From positions 496,001 through 560,000 of the forward strand of contig NZ_CP017634.1 of the NCBI RefSeq assembly GCF_002777255.1: 64,000 nucleotides of DNA. The letters are read 5' to 3'. Below, in pieces: positions 52,206 through 61,081 of this stretch; the stretch's first letter is position 1, and each line of letters begins with the position of its first letter. The translations under genes and the position numbers were made by a program. Under the pieces are notes generated by a model. The model was given only the letters and a program-made list of their open reading frames with translations. It was not told the origin of the DNA and searched no databases. Source of the stretch: Candidatus Formimonas warabiya. Lineage in GTDB: Bacteria > Bacillota > Dehalobacteriia > Dehalobacteriales > Dehalobacteriaceae.

Positions 52206-53290
52206 GAAAAGCAAAATGGTATAAAATCGCAGCAATAATAATTTTATTTCTAATATTCATCAGCTGTGCTATTGGTGCAGGTTCTGGCTTGAGTAGGGCG
52301 ATTTTCAGCGCAACAGGGCAGCCGTCCATGCTTGTAGATCTTCTGGTTTCCGGCCTGATTTCGGTGATTCTGATGGCAACGGTTATTTTGCTTGTATTTT
52401 TTCTATATCGGCAAATTGATGGAGGAAAACATAGCGATTCTAGCCGTTCAAAGATGTTCGAAAATATCATTGATGCCATGAGCAGGATTGCTCAAGGAGA
52501 TTTTAATGTGTTACTCTCTGTAGATAATGATTACGGCCCATTTACTGAGTTGGTGACAAGCGTAAATAAAATGGCAACGGAGCTGGATTCCATGGAGAAG
52601 CTGCGGCAGGACTTTATTTCAAATGTATCCCACGAATTTCAGTCTCCACTCACCTCTATCAGCGGATATGCCTCTTTGTTAAAGCGGGAGCAATTAAGTC
52701 AGGAGCAGATTACTCACTACGCCACGATTATTGAAGCAGAAAGTAAGAGATTATCAAAATTGAGCGAAAATCTTTTGCGGCTTTCGGCGCTGGAGGCTGA
52801 TTGCGCTCCCTTGGAATACAGGCCCGTTCGTCTGGATAAACAGCTTGAAAGCATACTTTTGATGCTGGAACCACAATGGGCCGAAAAGAACATTATGCCT
52901 GATGTATCTTTACCTATAATCAGGTTGACAGGTAATGAGGATTTGCTAAATCAGGTCTGGATCAACCTAATATACAACGCTATTAAATTCACGCCTGAAA
53001 ATGGATTGATTCGTGTTATGCTTACAAGCAATAAAGACAGTGTAGTATGCACTATTGCCGACAACGGTATTGGCATCTCAACCGAGGATCAGCTTCACAT
53101 TTTCGAACGGTTCTACAAGGTGGACAAATCCCGCGATCGTTCCTTAGGAGGAAATGGCTTAGGGCTTTCGCTGGTGAAGAAAATTGTCGAGATGCATGGG
53201 GGGAGTATTACTGTCAGAAGTGAGATAGGAAAAGGTGCTGAGTTTATTGTAACGCTGCCAAACCATGCTTCTGGAAAAAATAATTCGTAA
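52202..53290 (+). CDS. Sensor histidine kinase
   Basis: A 362-residue kinase with two membrane segments (about 8-28 and 45-69), a HAMP-like linker, H-box 'SNVSHEFQSPLTSISGY' (His144), 'NLIYNAIKFTPENG' and 'GGNGLGLSLVKKIV'. The extracytoplasmic loop is only about 20 residues, so detection within the membrane is likely. Coupled to the response regulator gene (ATGA overlap); a terminator closes the pair. Confidence 0.94.
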   Translation: MRKAKWYKIAAIIILFLIFISCAIGAGSGLSRAIFSATGQPSMLVDLLVSGLISVILMATVILLVFFLYRQIDGGKHSDSSRSKMFENIIDAMSRIAQGDFNVLLSVDNDYGPFTELVTSVNKMATELDSMEKLRQDFISNVSHEFQSPLTSISGYASLLKREQLSQEQITHYATIIEAESKRLSKLSENLLRLSALEADCAPLEYRPVRLDKQLESILLMLEPQWAEKNIMPDVSLPIIRLTGNEDLLNQVWINLIYNAIKFTPENGLIRVMLTSNKDSVVCTIADNGIGISTEDQLHIFERFYKVDKSRDRSLGGNGLGLSLVKKIVEMHGGSITVRSEIGKGAEFIVTLPNHASGKNNS

Positions 53291-53351
53291 AGCGGAAGCT
53301 ATATTTTAACTGTTCCTAAGTAAATTTTATCAAAGCCCTATTATACATAAA

Positions 53352-53387
53352 CGTCGCATTGTCATAATGAACTGCGACGCTTTTTTT
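53352..53387 (+). terminator. Terminator of the second two-component operon
   Basis: Stem cgtcgca/tgcgacg with a 14-base loop and seven T. Confidence 0.9.
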
Positions 53388-53407
53388 ATACTTTCTATTG
53401 CAACCCC

Positions 53408-53475
53408 GTTTACATTGCGTTTACATTACGTTTAACTTCTGTTTATTTTCAAAGCCTATGATTAGGAATATAAAA
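53408..53475 (+). promoter_or_regulatory. Four 11-bp-spaced GTTTA repeats, operator array of the RND operon
   Basis: GTTTA occurs at 53408, 53419, 53430 and 53441, always 11 bp apart, on one face of the helix. OmpR/PhoB-type regulators bind tandem 11-bp half-sites. An AT-rich -10 candidate (TATAAA near 53468) follows. Confidence 0.8.
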
Positions 53476-53495
53476 TATAGAGGAGGGGTCGATCA

Positions 53496-54653
53496 ATGAT
53501 AACACGAAAAAAAGTGATTATTTTGATAGTCGTTTTGGTTATTTTGGTTGCCGGTGTTGTAGCAATCGGCAGCAATATGGGGGCATTGGGGACTGAAAAA
53601 AAGAAAGCTGCATCTGAAGCTGTAAATAATACGGTTTATGTTAAGGTTCAGAAGGCAAATTCTATTGAAAAAGCATCAGGAATTGAATTCAAGGCTTCCT
53701 TGGAAGCGTCGGAGGAAGGTATCGTAAGTAGTAAAGTCGGAGGAAAGGTTGTTCAAATTCTGTTTGAAGAAGGTAAGTACGTACATCAGGGAGAGCCTCT
53801 ATTTAAGCTTGATGATACGGAGGCAAGAAATAATCTTAGAGCGGCTAAAAGTCAACTGTCTGCAGCCCAAGCAAGTTTGACAGGTGCTGAAGTGAATTTG
53901 GAATCGGAACAGAGTAATTTTGATCGGATAAAAGTGCTTTTTGATAATAATGTAATCGCTAAGGTTGAGCTTGAAAACGCAGAAACAGCTTTAAAGGCGG
54001 CTAAAGCAAATTTCGAGGCACAAAAAGCTAGTGTCGTTACATCTCTGGTCAGTGTGGAGAATCTAAGAGATTCCTCAGCTGATAACATTATTACTGCCCC
54101 AATAAGCGGAATTATGGATGAAAAAAGCGTCAATCTGGGTGAATATGTAAATCCGGGAAGCGTACTGGGGAAAGTTAAGAATATTGTACCTATAAACGCT
54201 GTCATAGAAGTGGAGCAGAGCAACCTGGAATATATTAAACTAGGTCAAAAGGCTCAAGTAATGATTGGAGAAAGCAGCTCAAAGAGATATGAAGGATTTG
54301 TAAAAAGTATCAATGTGTCCGCTGACCCTTCCTCACGGGTTTTCAAATGCAAGATTCAGTTGGATAACAAAGATCAGACACTAAAACCGGGAATTTTTGC
54401 CAAGGCAGAAATATTTAATGACCAAAAAGTTGAACTAGCGGCAGTCCCCATAGCAGCTTTAGCAGGAAATGAAGGCAGCTACTACGTTTACATCAATGAC
54501 AAAGGGATTGCACATAAACGCAGTATAACAATTGGTGAAACTGATGGAAATGTTATAGAAATCAAATCCGGTGTACAAAAAGGCGAGAGTGTAATTTGTA
54601 CCAATGTGAACACATTGCAGGATGGAGACACCATATCTGTAGTTTCGGAATAG
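53496..54653 (+). CDS. RND efflux membrane fusion protein
   Basis: A 385-residue adaptor: N-terminal membrane segment ('VIILIVVLVILVAGVVAI'), lipoyl-like half motifs ('SKVGGKVVQILFEEGKYV' and 'ITAPISGIMDEKSVNLGEYV'), a coiled-coil hairpin (about 110-185) and a C-terminal beta-barrel. GAGGAGGGG precedes the ATG. It is 11 bp upstream of the RND pump start and preceded by an operator array, so the pair is one operon under two-component control. Confidence 0.94.
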   Translation: MITRKKVIILIVVLVILVAGVVAIGSNMGALGTEKKKAASEAVNNTVYVKVQKANSIEKASGIEFKASLEASEEGIVSSKVGGKVVQILFEEGKYVHQGEPLFKLDDTEARNNLRAAKSQLSAAQASLTGAEVNLESEQSNFDRIKVLFDNNVIAKVELENAETALKAAKANFEAQKASVVTSLVSVENLRDSSADNIITAPISGIMDEKSVNLGEYVNPGSVLGKVKNIVPINAVIEVEQSNLEYIKLGQKAQVMIGESSSKRYEGFVKSINVSADPSSRVFKCKIQLDNKDQTLKPGIFAKAEIFNDQKVELAAVPIAALAGNEGSYYVYINDKGIAHKRSITIGETDGNVIEIKSGVQKGESVICTNVNTLQDGDTISVVSE

Positions 54654-54664
54654 GGGGGATAACG

Positions 54665-57600
54665 ATGATTTTAGCTGATGTTAGTATAAAGCGACCTGTT
54701 TTTATTACGGTTATTTTTGTAGTTCTACTTGTAGTAGGTATTCTTTCCTACAATGGACTGACGGTAAATGACATGCCTCAGGCTAATATGCCTTACGCTA
54801 CTGTATCTGTTGTGCAAAGGGGAGCACCTCCTGAACAGCTCGAAACTAAGGTGACGAAGATCATAGAGGAAGCAGCAGGACAGATTTCAGGAGTAAAGCA
54901 TATAAGTTCAACCATCTCCGAGGGTGTTTCAAATACCGTGATAGAGTTTTCTATGGATAAATCCGCGGACGTAGCGGTTCAAGAGGTGAGGGATAAAGTT
55001 GGATCCATCCGGGGGCAGTTGCCTCAAGAGGTTGAGGAGCCGGTTATTGAAAAAATGGATATGAGTGCTGAAGCTATATTTTCCTTGGCAGTATCGGGGA
55101 AGGTAGAAAATAAAGAGTTATCTCAATTGGTCAATGATGTTGTAAAAAGGGGCCTCTATACGGTAAAAGGCGTTGGTGCTGTAAACATACAGGGTAATAC
55201 GGAACGTGAAATACATATCAAGCTGGATAAGGAAAAGCTTGCTGCTTTTGGATTAACTACTTCAGAAGTACTAAATAGCCTGCAAAGCGATAATGTTGAG
55301 ATGCAGGGTGGTAAGGTGACTGATGGGAACACAGAAATTTCACTTAGTACAAACAGTAATATAAAGGAAATTGAGGATTTTAATAATATCCTTGTTGCAA
55401 AACGTGCAGGTTCTGAAATCAGGGTGCATGATGTAGCAGAAGTGACAGATGGTATTAAGGATATGGAATCTCTATGTTTTTATCAAGGGAAGCCTGCAAT
55501 AGGTATTGATATCATCAAACAATCAGGTGCCAATACAGTGGGTGTATCGGATGATGTTAAAAAAGAGCTGGCGCGTATTGAAGAATCCTTACCTAAAGAG
55601 GTAAAAGTTGACATTGTTCGTGATAATTCCCAAGCTGTAAAGGATACTGTAAACAACGTTAATAAAACTGTCCTGGAGGGATGTATCCTTGCCATTGTAA
55701 TTGTATTTCTATTCTTAAATAAGTGGGAAAGCACCTTGATCAGTGCAGTTTCTCTTCCTACCTCCATCATTACGACTTTTATAGCGATGAGGGTAATGAA
55801 TTTTTCCATCAATACCATGTCAATGATGGCGATATCACTTTCGGTTGGACTTCTGATAGATGATGCGATTGTTGTAATAGAAAATATAGAGCGTCATCTG
55901 CATATGGGTAAGTCTCCATTTCAAGCAGCGAAAGATGCTACTTCTGAAATTGGTCTTGCTGTACTTGCGACAACACTGTCGGTCGTAGCCGTGTTTCTCC
56001 CGGTTGCCCTGGTTAGCGGATTAATCGGGAAAATATTTATTGAGTTTGGACTGACAGTTGTTTTTAGTATGTTGGTGTCTCTGTTCGTTTCCTTTACTCT
56101 TGTACCCATGATGTCATCTAAAATGTTAAAGGCAGGGAATAAAAAGGGGAAAACATTTATTGGAAAATTTTTAAGTTGGTTTAACCAAAGGTTTGATAAA
56201 CTTGCCGATGATTATTCACAATTTCTTAAGGTAGTCCTATGCCACAGGCTGATAACACTGATACTGGCTTTCGTTATGTTTGCGGGAAGTGTCGCACTGG
56301 TTCCTTCGCTGGGTTTTACCTTTCTTCCTGCCACCGACTTAGGAGAATTTACCGTTTATGCAGGACTAGACTCAGGTTTATCACTTGAAGCTGCAGGACA
56401 AAAAGCTATGGACCTTGAGAATATAGCCAATAAATATCCTGAAGTACGAAAAATCTTTACTTCAGTAGGAAAAGATAAAGTCTCACTTTTCATAAAGCTA
56501 TCTGATAAAAATGAACGAAAAGATAGTGTCAAAGACATCATTGAGAAAATGAGAACAGACTATAAAAAAGTCCCGGGAATAGAGCTTGAAATTATCTCAG
56601 CTTCCTCTGGATCAGGCAACAGTAAGGACGTACTTTTTTATATTAAGGGAGATAATTATGAGCAGATGCAAACTGTTGCACTTCTGGCAAAACGGATAAT
56701 GAGCCAGGACCCTAATGCCCGGGATGTGAGCATTAGCTATAAGGTAGGAAAGCCTGAGATAAAGCTGGATGTGGATCGTGATAAGGCAGCAGACCTGGGT
56801 GTCAATACAGCTGCAGCAGGAGAAACCTTAAATACGTTGTTTGACGGTGCAGTAGTGAGCAAGTTTAACGTAGGAAAAGACCGCTATGATGTAAGGGTTT
56901 CCATGAAGGACGATCAGCGCAAGAACTTAGACAGCCTGAGCGGAATCTATGTGTCAGGTTCAAATGATCGTATGGTTGCACTGAACCAGGCGACCCGAAA
57001 GGTTTTTGCTACCACAGCTTCAACACTTCAAAGGTACGATCGGGCAGGACAAATTGAACTCTCTGCAAATGTTACAGGGATTTCCCCCGACGCCTTTTCG
57101 GCTTCGAATTTGAAAAAGCTCAATACTGAAATTCAGGTGCCAAAGGGTATTTCTATTGTGATGGCTGATAATCCGATGGGAGAAGGCTTTAGCCAGCTAG
57201 TGGTAGCATTGGGAATGGGCATTCTGTTTATATTCCTGGTTATGGCAGCACAGTTTGAAAGCTATATTGATCCGGTAGCCATTATGTTTGCTCTTCCTTT
57301 GGCTATCATAGGAGCAATACTTGGATTGTTTATCACGGGCAGTCAGCTAAGCGTTATGTCGTTGATCGGTGTCATTTTGTTGATGGGCCTTGTTGCGAAG
57401 AATGCCATTTTGCTTGTTGACTTCGCCAGACAGAAGAGAATAGAAGGAGTAGAGAGGAATACAGCATTGATAGAAGCTGGATTGGTAAGGCTGCGTCCCA
57501 TACTGATGACCTCTTTGGCAATGATTTTCGGAATGGTGCCTTCAGCCTTTGCGAAAGCAACCGGCTCGGAGCAGTATGCACCAATGGCCCATGCAGTTAT

Positions 57601-57748
57601 CGGGGGATTAATTACTTCAACGATTCTTACTTTGTTTGTAGTGCCAGTTATTTACACATTGCTGGATGATTTCAAAAAAATATTCAAAAAGAAATCCTCT
57701 GCAATCACTGCTAAAGAATCAGTTGAGAATATTTACAACAAACTATAA
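54665..57748 (+). CDS. RND-family efflux permease (HAE1/AcrB-like)
   Basis: A 1027-residue pump with 12 membrane segments, duplicated halves and the proton-relay motif 'GLLIDDAIVVIENIERH' in TM4. 'NMPYATVSVVQRGAPPEQLE' and 'LMGLVAKNAILLVDFARQKR' are typical. ATG 54665 lies after GGGGGGAT; the longer frame from 54596 is inside the adaptor gene. No outer-membrane channel gene is nearby, consistent with a single-membrane host or a partner elsewhere. Confidence 0.97.
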   Translation: MILADVSIKRPVFITVIFVVLLVVGILSYNGLTVNDMPQANMPYATVSVVQRGAPPEQLETKVTKIIEEAAGQISGVKHISSTISEGVSNTVIEFSMDKSADVAVQEVRDKVGSIRGQLPQEVEEPVIEKMDMSAEAIFSLAVSGKVENKELSQLVNDVVKRGLYTVKGVGAVNIQGNTEREIHIKLDKEKLAAFGLTTSEVLNSLQSDNVEMQGGKVTDGNTEISLSTNSNIKEIEDFNNILVAKRAGSEIRVHDVAEVTDGIKDMESLCFYQGKPAIGIDIIKQSGANTVGVSDDVKKELARIEESLPKEVKVDIVRDNSQAVKDTVNNVNKTVLEGCILAIVIVFLFLNKWESTLISAVSLPTSIITTFIAMRVMNFSINTMSMMAISLSVGLLIDDAIVVIENIERHLHMGKSPFQAAKDATSEIGLAVLATTLSVVAVFLPVALVSGLIGKIFIEFGLTVVFSMLVSLFVSFTLVPMMSSKMLKAGNKKGKTFIGKFLSWFNQRFDKLADDYSQFLKVVLCHRLITLILAFVMFAGSVALVPSLGFTFLPATDLGEFTVYAGLDSGLSLEAAGQKAMDLENIANKYPEVRKIFTSVGKDKVSLFIKLSDKNERKDSVKDIIEKMRTDYKKVPGIELEIISASSGSGNSKDVLFYIKGDNYEQMQTVALLAKRIMSQDPNARDVSISYKVGKPEIKLDVDRDKAADLGVNTAAAGETLNTLFDGAVVSKFNVGKDRYDVRVSMKDDQRKNLDSLSGIYVSGSNDRMVALNQATRKVFATTASTLQRYDRAGQIELSANVTGISPDAFSASNLKKLNTEIQVPKGISIVMADNPMGEGFSQLVVALGMGILFIFLVMAAQFESYIDPVAIMFALPLAIIGAILGLFITGSQLSVMSLIGVILLMGLVAKNAILLVDFARQKRIEGVERNTALIEAGLVRLRPILMTSLAMIFGMVPSAFAKATGSEQYAPMAHAVIGGLITSTILTLFVVPVIYTLLDDFKKIFKKKSSAITAKESVENIYNKL

Positions 57749-57753
57749 ATTGT

Positions 57754-57787
57754 TACAGATAACCAAGCTTAAGCTTGGTTATCTGTA
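57754..57787. other. 34-bp perfect palindrome after the RND operon
   Basis: The arms tacagataaccaagctt/aagcttggttatctgta have no spacer (centre at 57770/57771). It could be a transcript end hairpin for the RND operon, though no T run follows, or a cruciform-forming site beside the attachment-like repeat. Confidence 0.75.
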
Positions 57788-57808
57788 GAACGACGGGGGA
57801 AAATACGA

Positions 57809-57834
57809 CGACACCAAAATTTGATAGAGGAACC
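57809..57834 (+). repeat. Candidate attachment site, right copy
   Basis: Identical 26 bp to 36773-36798, including cgacacca that ends tRNA-Leu(GAG). As at the tRNA, a weak hairpin with a T run follows (57831-57857). It marks the probable right end of a 21-kb island. Confidence 0.7.
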
Positions 57835-57928
57835 TTGGTAAAAGCCAGGTTTTTTCTGTTTTAGTAAATCTTTTTATCAGGAGCTAATTTGGGGTAAATA
57901 TGGATAATATTCTTTTCCCTTAACCATT

Positions 57929-59533
57929 TTATTTAAGGCGTAGTGTTACTTTGTAGCGGGGTATTTGCAGTACATCAAACCCTATCACGGTTAGTTCGCC
58001 GTTATCCTGCAGTACCTCATTCAAGAGCTTGAGCGGAAGCTCTTCCCGAAAAACTGGAACTGGTTCCGTCTCCAATACTGCCAATTCTTGCAGAACAGCT
58101 TCTTTGGAAGTCCAGTTACCCAGATTTTGTGGAGTTGTATTGACCCATTTTTTAACTCTTGGCAACAGATCCATAATGTCCATTATTGGTGTTTTCTTTG
58201 GATAATTGAGACAAATAACACCGGAGGTAAAATCGCCCGAGGCCGGGTAAGATCGGAAAAAACGCATGGAGTTAAGACCAGGGGAATTTTTCAATAGATT
58301 TAAGTCGTTTTCATGTAATATGGAAATTTGAGAAGAACCCAAGTCGACGATACTCTGACCCGGAGAACCCCACAATAACCTCTGGCGGTTTTTTGACAAT
58401 GCTCCAACGATATCCAGTAAAGATATAGCATCTCCTGTTCCATCCAAGGTTGCTTGCTTTGAACCGGGATAATAACTAAATGCCCCCTCGTTATCCAGAT
58501 AGGAAGTCTCAAAGGTACTTTTAACAATATTCTCCATGAAGGTTTTCGCCGCGTTTTTATTTTCCGTAGAAATTCCCTTCCACAGGTAATCTGTCAATAG
58601 TTTTATACCATGGTACCTTGTTAATTTCCAGTCATGTATTTCAGCCAGGTTGGCATCATCCGGCATAGGCTGGGAAAGTTTACGTAAGATGGTTGCAAGC
58701 ATCTCATCTTTATAACGCAAAGGGAATTGGGGATGGAGGTTGTTACCATGCTCATCTGCAAACAATTGGACGATTTTATAGGTAGAGCTTAGATCTCCTT
58801 CATATAGGAGCTTACCACCGTTACGCATTCTTGGCCCCCAAAATCCCGTTTTGCAGTCCTGGTTTGTGTAAAACCACTTTAAAAGCGCCTGCTTCCACTC
58901 CGGAGAAAATGTATAGAGCTTATCGCGTTCCAGTTCATCGTAGTTATGATAGAAAGCGATCGTGATGTAATTTGTTTTCGGCAATTTGGAGCCGATCCAT
59001 CCTACAGAAGACAGATCATCAAAAACTGCCTTTAATTCTTCCGGGGTATTGATTTGATCCAGAAATTTAAGCGGATACTTCAACTGAAAGGGCTGACCGG
59101 TTTCTTGGGATAGAAGTTTAAGATGGTCCACGACATTTAATGTCGGCTCGAAATAAAAAAAGGCTGGATAGGATGGATCCATAAAGGCGCCTGTTTCGGG
59201 ATTCTGCAGGCTTAAATAAAAATCCATCTCCTCTTTTTTATCAGCAAAATTAGGTACCTTAATCAAACCTTCCCGGGTCTTCATTTGTTTATGTAGCTTG
59301 TTTAACCTGGAAAGAGAGGTAATATATTGCCCTTTGTCCAGGTAATAGGCACATCCCAGCATTTTAAATTCAAATTCAGCCATGTAGTAACCTTCTGCCT
59401 GCAACTGGCCGTTCAGTTTAAACATTTCGGAGATTGAGGCTATGCTGCGATAAACATACAGCCCCGCTCCAACAATGATGATTGCTGCAATGATCAATAT
59501 GGTGGCGATTAATTGCTTAGGTTTCACCGACAT
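57929..59533 (-). CDS. Membrane-anchored protein of unknown function, 534 aa
   Basis: One membrane segment (about 8-28, 'LIATILIIAAIIIVGAGLYVY'), then about 500 extracytoplasmic residues. Segments such as 'SLQNPETGAFMDPSYPAFFY', 'TNQDCKTGFWGPRM' and 'YLDNEGAFSYYPGSKQATLDGTGDAI' recall repeats of an alpha/alpha-barrel (prenyltransferase-like or glycosidase-like toroid), but I cannot name a family. It overlaps the PadR regulator gene by 17 bp and is probably controlled by it. Confidence 0.75.
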   Translation of the reverse strand: MSVKPKQLIATILIIAAIIIVGAGLYVYRSIASISEMFKLNGQLQAEGYYMAEFEFKMLGCAYYLDKGQYITSLSRLNKLHKQMKTREGLIKVPNFADKKEEMDFYLSLQNPETGAFMDPSYPAFFYFEPTLNVVDHLKLLSQETGQPFQLKYPLKFLDQINTPEELKAVFDDLSSVGWIGSKLPKTNYITIAFYHNYDELERDKLYTFSPEWKQALLKWFYTNQDCKTGFWGPRMRNGGKLLYEGDLSSTYKIVQLFADEHGNNLHPQFPLRYKDEMLATILRKLSQPMPDDANLAEIHDWKLTRYHGIKLLTDYLWKGISTENKNAAKTFMENIVKSTFETSYLDNEGAFSYYPGSKQATLDGTGDAISLLDIVGALSKNRQRLLWGSPGQSIVDLGSSQISILHENDLNLLKNSPGLNSMRFFRSYPASGDFTSGVICLNYPKKTPIMDIMDLLPRVKKWVNTTPQNLGNWTSKEAVLQELAVLETEPVPVFREELPLKLLNEVLQDNGELTVIGFDVLQIPRYKVTLRLK

Positions 59534-60095
59534 TATTTTTCATCTCCTTTATTTCTCTAAGGTAAGCCAAACTCTCTTCCGCCCAGTGAATATGTGATTC
59601 AACATCATGAAATCCCCTGCTAAGGACGATTTTCCAATAATGGACTTCGTTTTCTTTGCCAAGCATATGCGCATATTCTTGCATTTTGTTTTCCACAGCT
59701 TTAAGGTTATGTAAATCTCTCTGGTATTTTTTTAATCTCTTCTGAATCTGGAAGATTAATTCGTCCCCGCCTATTTGAGATAACAAAAATACTCTCAATA
59801 AAAATGCATTGCGGTTATCCTCATCTACTGTATCAGGCATATCAGCCAACCAGTTTTTCAAGTATTCAGTCCCCTTATCCGTGATGCTATAAATGCGTTT
59901 ATCCGGACCTTTTTCGTTTATTTGTACTTTCGATGTAATACAGCCTTTTTTTTCCCAGCTTTTTAACTCCCGGTAAATTTGACTGGTCTGCGCTGACCAA
60001 AAAAAATTGATCGAATCATCAAAGAGTTTCTTTAAATCATAGCCGGTCATAGAAGAATAATTCAGCAGACCAAGTACAGCATAGGATAATGACAC
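59517..60095 (-). CDS. PadR-family transcriptional regulator
   Basis: A 192-residue regulator with the PadR winged helix ('VLGLLNYSSMTGYDLKKLF', 'WSAQTSQIYRELKSWEKKGCI') and the C-terminal Vir_act_alpha_C-type helical dimerisation part. The start is GTG 60095 after GAAAGGGTG. It is co-transcribed with the 534-aa protein and a classic PadR box overlaps its promoter, so it is probably autorepressed and inducible by an unknown ligand. Confidence 0.93.
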   Translation of the reverse strand: MSLSYAVLGLLNYSSMTGYDLKKLFDDSINFFWSAQTSQIYRELKSWEKKGCITSKVQINEKGPDKRIYSITDKGTEYLKNWLADMPDTVDEDNRNAFLLRVFLLSQIGGDELIFQIQKRLKKYQRDLHNLKAVENKMQEYAHMLGKENEVHYWKIVLSRGFHDVESHIHWAEESLAYLREIKEMKNNVGET

Positions 60096-60122
60096 GTTAT
60101 CACCCTTTCAATACTATTCTAT

Positions 60123-60156
60123 ATGTATTATATAACATGTGGAATATTACTGACAA
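60123..60156 (-). promoter_or_regulatory. PadR-type operator and promoter
   Basis: ATGT-N8-ACAT (60123-60138) matches the PadR operator form. On the minus strand TTGTCA (60156-60151) and TATAAT (60132-60127) are 18 bp apart, and the -10 lies inside the operator. Confidence 0.85.
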
Positions 60157-60424
60157 TTAATTCGTAAAATAATCCATGATTGGACGCCAAGATTTAATAC
60201 GAAGAACCGTTGAAAAAATTGGCGGTTCTTTTTTATTGAATCCTGCAAGGTGGTGAGACTGTTTAGAGATAATACAAATGATGTCTTGATTTTTGCAGGT
60301 AATTCTCCATTTTTATGGAATAATACCTTCATGTACTATGAACTTACTTTTGTTAAAAAACGCATTTCGACTTAAAGGCGAACCGTATCTGGTTATGCAA
60401 ATACATAAAAGCGGTGGTGATATC

Positions 60425-61066
60425 ATGGCTCCTGGTAAATTAGCAGAGCAGATTGGTGCACTCTCGGTGAATGAGGCGTCGGCCATGGCCCGGCAGATGC
60501 TGGCAGAAAAAATTGATCCTTTCGTGATCTGTGACGAGGTGATGGACGGGCTGCGCATTGTAGGGGACAAATACAATAACGGCACATGTTTCATTGCCGA
60601 CCTGATCGTTTCCGGCATGCTGGCACAGGAAATTTTTTCTTTCATCAACGACGCGGTGATGGACATTAGTTATGAAAAAGTCATGGGCAAGGTGGTCATC
60701 GGTACGATTTACGAGGACATCCATGATATCGGCAAGAACCTGTTTTGTGACTGTCTTCGCTGCAACGGTGTCAATGTGATCGACCTGGGCGTGGATGTGC
60801 CTGTGGGGGAATTTATCGCTGCGGCAGAAAGGCATAAACCAGATATTCTGGCTATCAGTACCGTGATGGACAATTCCTTTACCCATATTAAGGACCTAAT
60901 CATGGGCCTGGGAAAAGCGGGTATCTCCGGGAATATCAAGATTGTGGTAGGTGGGGCTGCCGCCGATGCCCGCTTCGTTCAACTGGAAGGTATCCATTGC
61001 CTCACCAACGACTGCCGGCAGGGCATTGATTTTTGTTTGCGTACATTAAAAGAAAAAAGCGCCTAG
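60425..61066 (+). CDS. Methyltransferase corrinoid protein
   Basis: A 213-residue cobalamin carrier with the helical cap (1-85) and base-off B12 motif D98-IHDI-G103 (His100). 'STVMDNSFTHIKDLI' and 'VVGGAAADARF' complete the binding site. ATG 60425 is chosen as the family-typical start; upstream codons are not protein-like. It differs clearly from the carrier at 61906, so the locus has two corrinoid partners for its methyltransferases. The GntR regulator follows after 15 bp. Confidence 0.93.
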   Translation: MAPGKLAEQIGALSVNEASAMARQMLAEKIDPFVICDEVMDGLRIVGDKYNNGTCFIADLIVSGMLAQEIFSFINDAVMDISYEKVMGKVVIGTIYEDIHDIGKNLFCDCLRCNGVNVIDLGVDVPVGEFIAAAERHKPDILAISTVMDNSFTHIKDLIMGLGKAGISGNIKIVVGGAAADARFVQLEGIHCLTNDCRQGIDFCLRTLKEKSA

Positions 61067-61081
61067 AAAGAAGCTGCATGT

